A DNA stretch of 64,000 nt from Streptomyces canus (lineage in GTDB: Bacteria; Actinomycetota; Actinomycetes; Streptomycetales; Streptomycetaceae), in the NCBI RefSeq assembly GCF_030816965.1, contig NZ_JAUSYQ010000002.1, positions 4,187,001 through 4,251,000 of the forward strand. Reading direction: 5' to 3'. The position numbers and the translations under genes were made by a program. The notes beneath the pieces were generated by a model. That model was not told where the DNA came from, did no database searches, and saw only the letters and a program-made list of their open reading frames with translations. Shown in pieces: positions 10,906 to 19,320 of this stretch; position 1 is the stretch's first letter; the number at the start of each line of letters is the position of its first letter.

Positions 10906-11927
10906 TCCTTGACGTTATCCGGCGGGTGCGGTGCCTCGACCTCCCGGATCGCGTCCCGGTACAGCCGTGCCGCCGCGCGCAGGGCCGCCTCCGGGTCGAC
11001 CCCCTCCGACTCGGCGCGGGCGGCCAGGACGAGGAGTTCGTAACCGATGCCCTCGGTCTTCGGGAGCGGGACGTCAAGGCCCGCCGTACGTACCCGCGAC
11101 GCCAGCTTCGCCGCGAGGGCGAGGCCGGGCTGGCCGAGGGGGATGCCCTCGGTCACCGAACTGCGCTGCTTCTCTATCGCCTTGGTGCGCAGCCAGTGCG
11201 CCTTGACCTCCTCGGGGGTGCTGGCCGTCTCGTCGCCGAAGACGTGCGGATGGCGGTGGATGAGCTTGGCGACGATGCCACCGGCGACGTCGTCGACGGA
11301 GAAGGGGGCGTCCGGGTCCTCCTCGGCGATACGGGAGTGGAAGACGACCTGGAGCAGGACGTCCCCGAGCTCCTCGCGCAGTTCGTCGCGGTCGCCCTCC
11401 TCGATGGCCTCGACGAGTTCGTACGCCTCCTCGATGCCGTACTTGGCGAGCCCCTCGTGGGTCTGCTGGGAGGACCACGGGCACTCGGCGCGGATCCGGT
11501 CCATGACCTGGACGAGGTCGAGGAGCCGGGCACCGGGCAGGTCGTAGGAGGCGGGGAGCAGCTCCAGCTCGGGCATCTGTATGCGTCCGGATCCGGCGAG
11601 GCGTGCCAGACCGTCCGTGAGGGCCGGCTCGCCCTCGCCCGTGGCCACGACGACCACCGTGTGGCCGCCCGCGCACGCTCCGACCAGCTCCTCGGCGGTC
11701 GGGGACGTCTCGGCGACCGCTATCCCCGCCTCCCGCAGATAGGGCAGCTGGGGGTGGGCTCCGTCCGCGCACAGAACACGGTCGGCGGCGTGCAGCGCCT
11801 GCCAGGCGGGCCAGGACAGCAGGCCGGGGGCGACGCGGTGGCTGGTGGTGAGCAGGATGATGCGGCCGGGGGCGGGCGCCGTGTCGGGGTCCTGGTCAGG
11901 GGCGGGCTCGAAGCCGGTTGCGTTCAC
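10902..11927 (-). CDS. mazG: Nucleoside triphosphate pyrophosphohydrolase MazG
   Basis: A 341-residue protein with a C-terminal MazG domain (about 135-260). That domain carries the EExxE...ExxD magnesium-binding helices, seen as EAYELVEAI and ELREELGDVLLQ. MazG hydrolyses (d)NTPs to monophosphate and pyrophosphate, sanitising nucleotide pools and lowering (p)ppGpp in some bacteria. The first 125 residues form a separate, poorly conserved domain common in Streptomyces MazG. GTG start. The stop overlaps the P450 start. Pairing a housecleaning enzyme with a P450 is odd but conserved in relatives. Confidence 0.9.
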   Translation of the reverse strand: MNATGFEPAPDQDPDTAPAPGRIILLTTSHRVAPGLLSWPAWQALHAADRVLCADGAHPQLPYLREAGIAVAETSPTAEELVGACAGGHTVVVVATGEGEPALTDGLARLAGSGRIQMPELELLPASYDLPGARLLDLVQVMDRIRAECPWSSQQTHEGLAKYGIEEAYELVEAIEEGDRDELREELGDVLLQVVFHSRIAEEDPDAPFSVDDVAGGIVAKLIHRHPHVFGDETASTPEEVKAHWLRTKAIEKQRSSVTEGIPLGQPGLALAAKLASRVRTAGLDVPLPKTEGIGYELLVLAARAESEGVDPEAALRAAARLYRDAIREVEAPHPPDNVKE

Positions 11928-12074
11928 AGTTCGAAGCTAACGCACGGCGTCGACGAGGCGATCAGTTTGTCCACAGGCGGGGAATGGCGGGGTGATCGTA
12001 CGATCATCCGCCTGCCGTGTGGGCTGCCCCGCTGTGTGGGGCCGGTCCCGCGGTGCGGGCTGCCCTCGGTCCTG

Positions 12075-12722
12075 CTACGCGCTCTGTTCGCTGCCCGCCG
12101 TCGTGACCTCCCGCACCCAGGGGGTCTTCGCGTCGACGCGGGTGCTCTTCGTGACGTCCCAGGTGCCGTAGCGCGGGTTGAGGTCGACATCGAGTTGCTT
12201 GGACGCCTTGCTCAGGGCGTTCCAGAAGGCGGGGTCGCTGGTGTCGGTGCCGAGCTTTCCCGCGAGTTTCTGGGCCTCCAGCTGGAGGCGGAGGTTCTCG
12301 TCGAGACGTTCGGGGGCGATGCCGTACCGCTGGAGCCAGGCCGTCTCCAGGCCCTTGGCGCCGCCCGCCTGCTCCTCCAGGCCCGACCGCAGCTCCTGGA
12401 CCTGCTTGCGGGTCACGGACACGCCCGCGTCGGCGGCCGCCCGGTGCAGTACCCGGTCGAGGACCATGCCGTGCAGGACGTCGCGGGTGAGGGTGCCGGT
12501 CTTGGCGATGGCCTGCTTGTACTGCGTCTCGTCCGTGACGGCGGCCCGCTGCGCGTCACGCACCTCGGTCACCCGGTTCTCCAGCTGGGAGACGGTGATC
12601 CGCTGCCCGCCGACGACGGCCGCCGCGCCGGGATGCGCGTCGTTCGCGCAGGCGGTGAGCAGGGGTGCCGCGGCGGCGAGGGCGGCGGAGAGGACGAGCG
12701 CGGTGCGACGACGGCGGTGCAA
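12075..12722 (-). CDS. SurA N-terminal domain lipoprotein (TTG start)
   Basis: A 215-residue exported lipoprotein. The signal sequence MHRRRRTALVLSAALAA ends in a lipobox (LLTAC). The body resembles the SurA/PrsA N-terminal chaperone domain: GQRITVSQLENRV, followed by a helical segment. No parvulin catalytic domain follows, so a peptidyl-prolyl isomerase role is unlikely. The start is TTG at 12722 because GGGAGG lies 5 bases upstream and the signal peptide begins there. An in-frame ATG at 12839 would add 39 residues without a ribosome site. It lies between mazG and a DUF1906 gene. Confidence 0.85.
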   Translation of the reverse strand: MHRRRRTALVLSAALAAAAPLLTACANDAHPGAAAVVGGQRITVSQLENRVTEVRDAQRAAVTDETQYKQAIAKTGTLTRDVLHGMVLDRVLHRAAADAGVSVTRKQVQELRSGLEEQAGGAKGLETAWLQRYGIAPERLDENLRLQLEAQKLAGKLGTDTSDPAFWNALSKASKQLDVDLNPRYGTWDVTKSTRVDAKTPWVREVTTAGSEQSA

Positions 12723-12866
12723 GGAGGCCTCCCGAGGAGATTGTGCGACGGTGCACAAGGTCTTGCGGTGATCGATGGTAGGCAGGGGACCGGCTCTGGC
12801 CAACCCATTCGACCAACGATTCACCAGGACTTCGGGCACCGCCGCGCCACGCGCGCGTGGTTGCCG

Positions 12867-13694
12867 TCAACCGGTGATCGCCACCGGCCCGTCCCAGGCG
12901 TCCCGGTCCACGGTGATCGTGTAGCCGTTGCGCGACTCCTTGCTGTTCACGAGGTACTGGTGGCCACGGCTGTGGTCCGTGAACTGCGTGGCGCCGAAGG
13001 GCCAGTCCGCGGTGGTGGTGTTCTGCTTGTCCCACAGCGCGTACCAGAGGTTGCCCGGCAGGTCGGTCTTGTTGGTCGCGTTGGCGATCGCCTTGGCGCT
13101 GGAACTGGTGAAGCCGTAGAAGCCCGCTCGGTACGTCTTCGCGCGCAGGGTCTTGTCGAAGGCGCGTACATAAGTGAGCACGGCGTCGTTGCACGCCTTG
13201 TTCGTGATGTCGTACGCCTCCATGTCCAGGTAGATCGGGCTGCCGACCTTCATGCCGAGCGCGGAGGCCCTGGCCACCGCGTCCGCGCCGTCCGTCGCGC
13301 CCAGGGAGGCGGCGGTGGAGGCGGTGAGCTTCTCCGGGTTGGAGCCGCTCTGGCAGGGCGGCTGGGCTCCGACGTAGAGCGGGATGAGCTTCCAGCCGAC
13401 CGAGCTGACCGACTTGACCCAGGAGGCGGTGAGGTTGGGCTGGGAGCAGCCGCGGTTCTTGCCGCCCACGTAGACGGCGGCGGCGCCGTAGAGGCCGCCG
13501 CGCCAGGCCTTCATCGCGGGGAGGGAGGGGGCGGCGCAGGTGTCGAAGGCGCGGCCGGTGTACGTCCTCTGCGCGGGCCAGGTGGTCGCGGCCATCGAGC
13601 TCTGCGCGGCGAGGCCCGCGCCGGCGACCACGGCCGCTCCGGCGACGCCCCACGTGACGTATCTGCGCTTCTTCGACTGCCTATGGCTGGACAT
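12867..13694 (-). CDS. Secreted DUF1906 glycoside hydrolase-like protein
   Basis: A 275-residue exported protein with a basic N-terminus and a hydrophobic signal segment (about 13-36). The body is the Rv2525c-type TIM-barrel fold of DUF1906. Family marks include FDTCAAPSLPAMKAW near the mature N-terminus, WKLIPLYVG, and YLDMEAYD, whose acidic residues sit where glycoside hydrolases keep theirs. Catalysis has not been shown for this family in general, so the activity is inferred. ATG at 13694 with GGGTGGGG upstream. A role in cell-wall or polysaccharide processing is plausible. Confidence 0.85.
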   Translation of the reverse strand: MSSHRQSKKRRYVTWGVAGAAVVAGAGLAAQSSMAATTWPAQRTYTGRAFDTCAAPSLPAMKAWRGGLYGAAAVYVGGKNRGCSQPNLTASWVKSVSSVGWKLIPLYVGAQPPCQSGSNPEKLTASTAASLGATDGADAVARASALGMKVGSPIYLDMEAYDITNKACNDAVLTYVRAFDKTLRAKTYRAGFYGFTSSSAKAIANATNKTDLPGNLWYALWDKQNTTTADWPFGATQFTDHSRGHQYLVNSKESRNGYTITVDRDAWDGPVAITG

Positions 13695-13771
13695 GGACGA
13701 CCCCACCCCTTGGTTGTGCTGTACATGTTGTGCGTAGTTGAAACGAGCAAAGGTATCCGGCGCCGGTTCTG

Positions 13772-13799
13772 CCTTTCGGAAACCCAACCCCCCGAAAGG
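13772..13799. terminator. Hairpin between kinase and DUF1906 gene
   Basis: CCTTTCGG and CCGAAAGG arms around a 12-base loop, just downstream of the kinase stop on the minus strand. It is a modest terminator or part of the DUF1906 leader. Confidence 0.4.
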
Positions 13800-13840
13800 G
13801 GCAAGTTTCCCTCCGGGAACGGCAAAATCTGCAGCTCGCT

Positions 13841-15373
13841 CTAGCGCACCTGGCCCAGCCACTGGAGCGTCCGGCGGACCTCCACCGCGAGCGGGTGCGC
13901 CGGTCCGTGCAGGCGCTCCACGTCGTGCAGCAGCCGCGCGAGTGTGTCGTGGGCGGCGGCGCGGTCGCCGAGGGCGAGCAGGAGGTGCCCGATGCGGCGG
14001 CGGACGTCGTGGGCGAGCTGGGGGTCGCCGGCCACGTACTGGTTCTCGTAGTACGGCAGCAGGGCACGGTATTCGGCCAGTGCGGCCGCGGGTTCGCCGA
14101 GTTGTTCCAGACACTGGGCGGCGTCGTAGCGGAAGCGCAGGGACTGCGGGTCGGCGTGGCCCGCCTCGCTGGCGCGTTCGTCGGCGAGGCGGCGCAGTTC
14201 GGGCAGTGCGCGGCGGTACTGGCCGTCGTCCATGAGGGTGGCGGCGTACTGCTTGCGCAGGGTGCGTACGACCGGGGAGTTCACGCCGTGCTGTTCGGCG
14301 GCCGCGGGCAGGATCGCGCCGAGGATGTCGACGGCCTGGGTGATGCGGCCCTCGCCGAGGAGCCGCTTGACCTCGTCGACCGCGCGCGCGACGTCCGGTT
14401 TCTCGGTCGCCTCCGGGGCCGGCGTGACCGGGGCGGGCTGGGGTGCCGGCGTGCGCGCGCGGTCCGGCCAGGGGGCGTGCGGGCGAAGGAAGGGCCGTGT
14501 GGGGTCGAGGGGTGCTCCCGTGGGCGTCCCGCGCGCGGGCAGCAGCAGCGCCAGGTCCTCGTACACGTCCTGTGCGGAGGCCGGGCGGTGCTGCGGGTCC
14601 TTGGCGAGCAGCCGCAGGACGAGCGCTTCGAGGGCCTCGGGGACTTCGGGACGGGTGCGGCGCACGGGCAGCGGGGGCTCGTACAGGTGCCGGTGCAGCA
14701 CGCCGAGCGCGGTGGAGCCCGCGAACGGGACGTCGCCGCTGAGGAGTTCGTGCAGCAGTACGCCGAGCGCGTACAGGTCGGTGTACGGGCCGACCGCGCC
14801 GCCCATGGCCTGCTCGGGCGCCATGTAGGCGGGCGAGCCGATCGGCGAACCGGTGTGGGTGAGGCGGGTGGTGTCGGTGTCCATGACGGACGCGACGCCG
14901 AGGTCGAGGACGGTGACCGTGCCGTCCTGCTTCACCATCACGTTGCGCGGCTTGAGGTCGCGGTGGACGATCGGCACGGCGTGCACGGCGCTCAGTACGG
15001 CGCACAGTTGTGCGGCGACCGCGACCGCCCACTGCCAGGGGTACGGGTCGTGCTCGGCCAGATGGTCGGAGAGGTCCGCGCCGTCGACGTACTGCATGAC
15101 GAGGAACAGCTCCTCGCCCTCGCTGCCCGCGTCGTGCACGGTGACGAGCCCGGGGTGGTCGACCTGCGCGGTCACCCGGCACTCCCGCACGAACCGGCGG
15201 CGCAGTTCGTCCGCCTCCTGCCCGGCCACCTTGTCGGGGCGCAGCAGCTTCACCGCCACGCGCCGGTCGAGCCGCTGGTCGTACGCCGTCCACACCTGGC
15301 CCATGCCGCCCTGTCCGATGAGCGTGGACAGTTCATAGCGGCCGGCGACGACACGGCCTGTCGCCACGGTCAC
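13841..15373 (-). CDS. Ser/Thr protein kinase with TPR-like C-terminal domain
   Basis: A 510-residue cytoplasmic Hanks-type kinase. Visible: glycine loop GQGGMGQVW (about 20-28), VAVKLL lysine, catalytic loop HRDLKPRN, DLG in place of DFG, and substrate loop APEQAMG. A Pro-rich hinge (about 305-345) leads to about 165 helical residues resembling tetratricopeptide repeats. No transmembrane helix or PASTA domain is seen. Instead, its GTG start overlaps the stop of an upstream membrane-protein gene (GTGA), which could supply a membrane partner. A second GTG two codons in is an alternative start. Confidence 0.9.
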   Translation of the reverse strand: MTVATGRVVAGRYELSTLIGQGGMGQVWTAYDQRLDRRVAVKLLRPDKVAGQEADELRRRFVRECRVTAQVDHPGLVTVHDAGSEGEELFLVMQYVDGADLSDHLAEHDPYPWQWAVAVAAQLCAVLSAVHAVPIVHRDLKPRNVMVKQDGTVTVLDLGVASVMDTDTTRLTHTGSPIGSPAYMAPEQAMGGAVGPYTDLYALGVLLHELLSGDVPFAGSTALGVLHRHLYEPPLPVRRTRPEVPEALEALVLRLLAKDPQHRPASAQDVYEDLALLLPARGTPTGAPLDPTRPFLRPHAPWPDRARTPAPQPAPVTPAPEATEKPDVARAVDEVKRLLGEGRITQAVDILGAILPAAAEQHGVNSPVVRTLRKQYAATLMDDGQYRRALPELRRLADERASEAGHADPQSLRFRYDAAQCLEQLGEPAAALAEYRALLPYYENQYVAGDPQLAHDVRRRIGHLLLALGDRAAAHDTLARLLHDVERLHGPAHPLAVEVRRTLQWLGQVR

Positions 15374-15954
15374 CTGCCGCCCTCGGTGTTGCCGTCGTGC
15401 TTGCGCAGATAGTCGCTGAGCTCGTCGAGTTCGGCGCGCACCTGGTCGATCCGGGCGGGCGCGGGGCGCTGCGGCGGCGGGGGCGGGACGACACCGGGGG
15501 CGGAGACCGGAGAAGTCGGCGGCTGCGGCAGGAGCGTGGACGTGTACGGCGGCGGCGTCGGCGTCGGCTGCGGATAGCCGTAGCCGGTGTGGACGGTCGG
15601 GCTCTGGGGCGGCGGGTGGCCGACGAACCGCCGCTGCTGGTGCACCCGGATGTCCATCACGAGGAAGTACACGCTGCTGAACAGGCCGAGGAGCAGGACC
15701 AGCGACATGGCGACGTCGGTCCTGGCATCGCTCTCCGGCAGGGAGCCGACCACCGCGAAACACGCGATGGACAGCGGAAGGCTCGCCCAGGACAGCACCC
15801 AGTCGATCGACCGCCCGCGCAGGAAGGCGACCCGGAACAGCGGAGCGCAGGCGAGCAGGCCGCACGAGAGGAAACCGGCGGCGGCGAACAGCACGCGCAA
15901 GGTGATGACGGTGCCCGAGCTGCGGGCGGGCGGCACCGCGCCGTGGCCGTACAT
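15370..15954 (-). CDS. Membrane protein with Pro-rich tail, coupled to kinase
   Basis: A 194-residue protein with about four hydrophobic helices in the first 105 residues, a Pro/Tyr-rich cytoplasmic stretch and a short charged helical C-terminus. I do not recognise a family. ATG at 15954 with CAGGAG 5 bases upstream. Translational coupling to the kinase by a 4-base overlap suggests the two proteins work together, for example as membrane anchor or substrate. That is inference. Confidence 0.8.
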   Translation of the reverse strand: MYGHGAVPPARSSGTVITLRVLFAAAGFLSCGLLACAPLFRVAFLRGRSIDWVLSWASLPLSIACFAVVGSLPESDARTDVAMSLVLLLGLFSSVYFLVMDIRVHQQRRFVGHPPPQSPTVHTGYGYPQPTPTPPPYTSTLLPQPPTSPVSAPGVVPPPPPQRPAPARIDQVRAELDELSDYLRKHDGNTEGGR

Positions 15955-16048
15955 GAACGCTCCTGAACCGGGATTCGATGTGGGGTTCGAGCGTATAGGC
16001 CGATACCGACAACCGGTCACGGGTTGTACCGAACCGTTGTCGTCCTGA

Positions 16049-18301
16049 TCAGTCGGGCGCGACCGTTCCATCGGTGAGTCCGTCGTACATCCCGCGCACG
16101 AGCTGCTCTCCGAGCCGGCCCGCGTGCCTGAGCGCCCGCTCGAACTCGTCGAGCGCGCGGAAGCGTTCGCCGTAGCGCCGTTGCTCGTCGAGCGGGAGCC
16201 TGGGCAACTGGAGCCTGCGCACGTCCAGGCGGGTCGCGGTGGAGGCATAGCTGCTGGCCTGGCGGTTGTTGGCGGTGCCGCGCAGGAAGCCGGCGAGGAA
16301 CCAGGGGTCGAGCGCCGCGGGATCGGGGCGCAGCAGGACGAGGTTGCGCCCGAGGGCGGCTCCCCCGGTCGTCGCGTCGATCACGCGCGCCACCGAGCCC
16401 CCGCCCAGCACCGGTACGACGACGTCGCCCGGTTCGGTCAGTACGGCCTCCTCCTCGCTCTCGGGAAGCGTCCCGGAGGGGTCGGCCCCGAAGAGGACGT
16501 CGTGGTCGGTGAGCACGGGCACGCGTGTGTGGCCGCCGTTTCCGCCCGTGCGCAGCATCAGAGCTCCCCCGCGCGCGAGTTCGCCGATGGTGGTGAGCGG
16601 CCACCGCGCGGGGTGCGCGGCGTCGGCGCGCGGCGGGGTGAGATCGGCGGTCAGGCGCAGGGTCTCGCCCAGGTGCTCGCGCACGGCCGTGAGCTGTTCG
16701 GCGCCGTCGGTCGCCGTGGGGGGTGGCAGGTGACGGGCGGGAGCGAGGTCCACGTCGTCGTCGAGGAGTTCGATGACGGGCAGCGCGCGGGCCAGTCCGG
16801 GCCGTTCGGCGAAGCGGCCGGGCCGCCCGAAGGCCTGCCAGGCGTCGAGAACGGCCTCGCGCACGGCCCGCCAGTCCGGCCCGCCGCGCCCCTCCCCCGC
16901 GAACTGCCCCACGTCGACGAGGAGCACCTCCGGCTGCGCGGGCGCCTTCTCCGGGCGGCGCAGCACCCACAGGTGCAGCGGGATGTTGTACGGCGGTGCC
17001 GCCCCGACCGGCAGGGCGATCACGGCGCGCAGGGCACCGCGGCGCAGCAGGTCGGCGCGGATACGGCGGCCGGAGCGGCGGGAGGCGGCGGCGGGCGGCA
17101 TGAGCAGGACGCCGGCGCCGCCGTCCTTGAGGCGGGCGAGTGCGTGCTGGACCCAGGCGAGCTCGGACTCGGTGCGGGCCGGGAAGCCGTACTCCCAGCG
17201 GGGGTCGTAGGCGAGTTCGTCGTGGCCCCAGTTGCGCTCGTTGAACGGCGGGTGGCACAGGACGGCGTCTGCGCGCAGCCGCGGGTGGGCGTCGGCGCGC
17301 AGGCTGTCGCCGACCGCACCGCGCACGGTGGACCAGGTCTGCAGGGCAAGCCGGAGCGTGGTGAGCGCGGCGAGTTCGGGGGCGCTGTCCTGGGCGTAGA
17401 GCTCTTGGTCGGGGCGGGTGGCAACGGCCCGCAGGAGGGCGCCGGTGCCGCAGGCCGGGTCCAGGACGGTGCGGGCGGGGCCAGCGAGGTCGGCCATGAG
17501 AGCGGCCAGGTCGGCGGGGGTGAGCGTGTACTGGCGCGGGTTGGCGTCGAGGTGCCGGCCGAGCAGGAACTCGAAGGTCTGCCGGGCGCCCAGCTCGGCG
17601 GCCAGCTCGGCGGCGCCCCGCAGGAGGGGGGCGGAGGGCAGGAGTTCCGGGCCGGTGGGGAGGTGAAGGGCGGGGTGGGCGTTCACAGCGGCGGGGGTGT
17701 GAACACTGGAGGCGGGGCGGGCGGGGGGTCGAGGGTTCACGGCGTCCGCGGTGTTCACGGCGTCCGCGAGGTTCACTCTCGTGGCGGGGTTCGCAGCGTC
17801 CGCGGCGGTCGTACCGTCCACGGCATTCGCCGAGGCCAGGCCGGCGTCGGGGATGTGAACCCGCCCCGGCGTGTTCACAGCAGGCTCGGTGTTCATGGCC
17901 GACTCGCGTCCGAATCGCGGCGTGAACACCTCGCGCAGCGCACCCGGCAGCATCTCCGAGAGCCGCTCGTCGGAGCCGGCGCTCACCTCCAGCCAGACCG
18001 TCGGGCGGTCGTGGATCAGCAACAGGAGGCAGCCCGCGTGGGTGAGTGCGGTGACCGGGCCCTCAGGGTGGCCGGAGAGCTGCTGCCAGACGCGTTCCCG
18101 CAAGGGGACCTCAGCGAGTTTTCCCTGCTTGCGCAGCCAGGACTCGACCTCGGCGAGCGCGAAGGACGGGCTGGTCTCGGTGCCGCCGACAGGCCTCGGG
18201 AAGTCGGCGTGCCGACGGCGCCAGTTGCTGACGGCCGCGCGGCCCACGCCGGCCAGCCGTGCGATACCGGCAGCGGTCACCTCAGTCGCGTTGTCCTGCA
18301 C
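16049..18301 (-). CDS. HTH / N6-adenine methylase / specificity-domain fusion
   Basis: A 750-residue protein. It has an N-terminal helix-turn-helix (8-45, AGIARLAGVGRAAVSNWRRR) and a Val-Asn-rich linker (136-215). A type I HsdM-like methylase domain follows (about 225-500), with the SAM motif DPACGTGALL (281-290). The C-terminal segment (about 515-750) resembles an HsdS target-recognition domain. The catalytic motif, normally NPPF, reads HPPF here (His350, codon CAC), which may abolish methylation. No hsdR or separate hsdS lies nearby, so it is not a restriction system. GTG at 18301 is chosen for the upstream GGGGAG. It could be a regulator that reuses a methylase scaffold. Confidence 0.85.
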   Translation of the reverse strand: MQDNATEVTAAGIARLAGVGRAAVSNWRRRHADFPRPVGGTETSPSFALAEVESWLRKQGKLAEVPLRERVWQQLSGHPEGPVTALTHAGCLLLLIHDRPTVWLEVSAGSDERLSEMLPGALREVFTPRFGRESAMNTEPAVNTPGRVHIPDAGLASANAVDGTTAADAANPATRVNLADAVNTADAVNPRPPARPASSVHTPAAVNAHPALHLPTGPELLPSAPLLRGAAELAAELGARQTFEFLLGRHLDANPRQYTLTPADLAALMADLAGPARTVLDPACGTGALLRAVATRPDQELYAQDSAPELAALTTLRLALQTWSTVRGAVGDSLRADAHPRLRADAVLCHPPFNERNWGHDELAYDPRWEYGFPARTESELAWVQHALARLKDGGAGVLLMPPAAASRRSGRRIRADLLRRGALRAVIALPVGAAPPYNIPLHLWVLRRPEKAPAQPEVLLVDVGQFAGEGRGGPDWRAVREAVLDAWQAFGRPGRFAERPGLARALPVIELLDDDVDLAPARHLPPPTATDGAEQLTAVREHLGETLRLTADLTPPRADAAHPARWPLTTIGELARGGALMLRTGGNGGHTRVPVLTDHDVLFGADPSGTLPESEEEAVLTEPGDVVVPVLGGGSVARVIDATTGGAALGRNLVLLRPDPAALDPWFLAGFLRGTANNRQASSYASTATRLDVRRLQLPRLPLDEQRRYGERFRALDEFERALRHAGRLGEQLVRGMYDGLTDGTVAPD
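17681..17927. repeat. Clustered GTGAAC/GTTCAC hexamers inside methylase gene
   Basis: Eight exact copies of GTGAAC or its complement GTTCAC lie in 247 bases. Several are in an 18-bp tandem unit (GTTCAC plus GGCGTCCGCG-type sequence, 17735-17776). They encode the Val-Asn repeats of the linker. One further copy lies in the promoter region at 18429-18434. Confidence 0.7.
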
Positions 18302-18514
18302 CCGCCGCTCCCCTCGTCGTACCGCAGCAGCCCTGAGCCACGCATGTGACGCCGAGCATACCGATGCATGCAAGATCTACCCCTTCACGACCGTGTACAC
18401 CATGGACTCTGTGAATCGTGTTGACTCGGTTCACAAGCTCTGCTCTCATTGACTCAGCGAACGAGAAGACCGCCGAGTAGCGGCGGTTGTCGCGCCGGGA
18501 GGGGGGATACAGCC

Positions 18515-19213
18515 ATGGGCATGAAGGGCAGGATCGCGCTGGGCGCCGTCGTGGGAGTCGTCGTCATCGGAGTCGTCTCGGCGAACGCCGGGCACAACGG
18601 GGACAGCGGCACCTCCGGCGGCACGGGCAAGGGCTCTTCGGCGTCCGCGGAGCGCGAGGCCCGGGGCAGGAAGGACACCAAGGACACCGGCAAGGCCGAG
18701 GTCGCCGAGAAGAAGGCCGCGTTCGCGGGGGACGGCCACTTCCAGGTCGGTTCGGACATCAGGCCCGGCACGTATCGCACCACCGGCAACAGCGACGGCA
18801 TGTGCTACTGGGAGCGGGCCAAGGACGCCTCGGGCGAGATGGACTCGCTGCTGGCCAATGACAATGTCACCGGCACCAGTTACGTCACCGTCAAGGCCAC
18901 CGACAAACTCTTCAAGTCGAGCGACTGCCACGCCTGGGAGGCCGTCGGCGAGAAGGCGAAGGGCTCCCCCGCCGCCCGGATCTCCGGTGACGGCGGAATG
19001 TTCGCAGTCGGCGCCGACATCGCCCCGGGCACCTACAAGTCCACCGGCAACACCGACGACTCCTGCTACTGGGAGCGCACCAAGGACGCCGAACACGGCG
19101 TCGAGTCGATCCTCGCGAACGACAACGTCAACGGCACGGCCGTCGTCAGGATCAGCGCCTCGGACGCCTACTTCAAGACGACCGGCTGCAAGGACTGGAA
19201 GAAGACCGGCTGA
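18515..19213 (+). CDS. Secreted or anchored protein with duplicated domain
   Basis: A 232-residue protein with an N-terminal hydrophobic helix (about 7-26; signal peptide or anchor) and a charged linker. Two tandem copies of a domain of about 70 residues follow. Each reads roughly VGxDIxPGTYxxTGN, CYWER, LANDNVxGT and a terminal Cys-x-x-W, so each copy has a pair of Cys suited to a disulfide. Function unknown. ATG at 18515 follows GGGAGGGGGG. It is divergent from the methylase gene and followed, 107 bases later, by a lipoprotein gene. Confidence 0.85.
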   Translation: MGMKGRIALGAVVGVVVIGVVSANAGHNGDSGTSGGTGKGSSASAEREARGRKDTKDTGKAEVAEKKAAFAGDGHFQVGSDIRPGTYRTTGNSDGMCYWERAKDASGEMDSLLANDNVTGTSYVTVKATDKLFKSSDCHAWEAVGEKAKGSPAARISGDGGMFAVGADIAPGTYKSTGNTDDSCYWERTKDAEHGVESILANDNVNGTAVVRISASDAYFKTTGCKDWKKTG

Positions 19214-19320
19214 GCCGGCAGGCCCGCTTTCGCCTCCTTTCGCTCACCACTGGGGGCGCGCCCCACACACAGCGCGCCCCGCACCTCATCACCTCACCGC
19301 ATCCCCATCAAGGAATCACC

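Noticed and set aside
10926..13844. A 972-codon plus-strand open frame
   Set aside because: Antisense to mazG, the SurA-like and DUF1906 genes, with typical GC-rich shadow composition and no domain.
12867..15293. 808-codon frame joining the DUF1906 protein to upstream sequence
   Set aside because: The upstream part is antisense-like Arg/Pro-rich sequence overlapping the kinase gene. Signal peptide and ribosome site place the start at 13694.
16049..18301. Complete type I restriction-modification system
   Set aside because: No hsdR and no separate hsdS lie nearby, and the methylase catalytic motif is altered.
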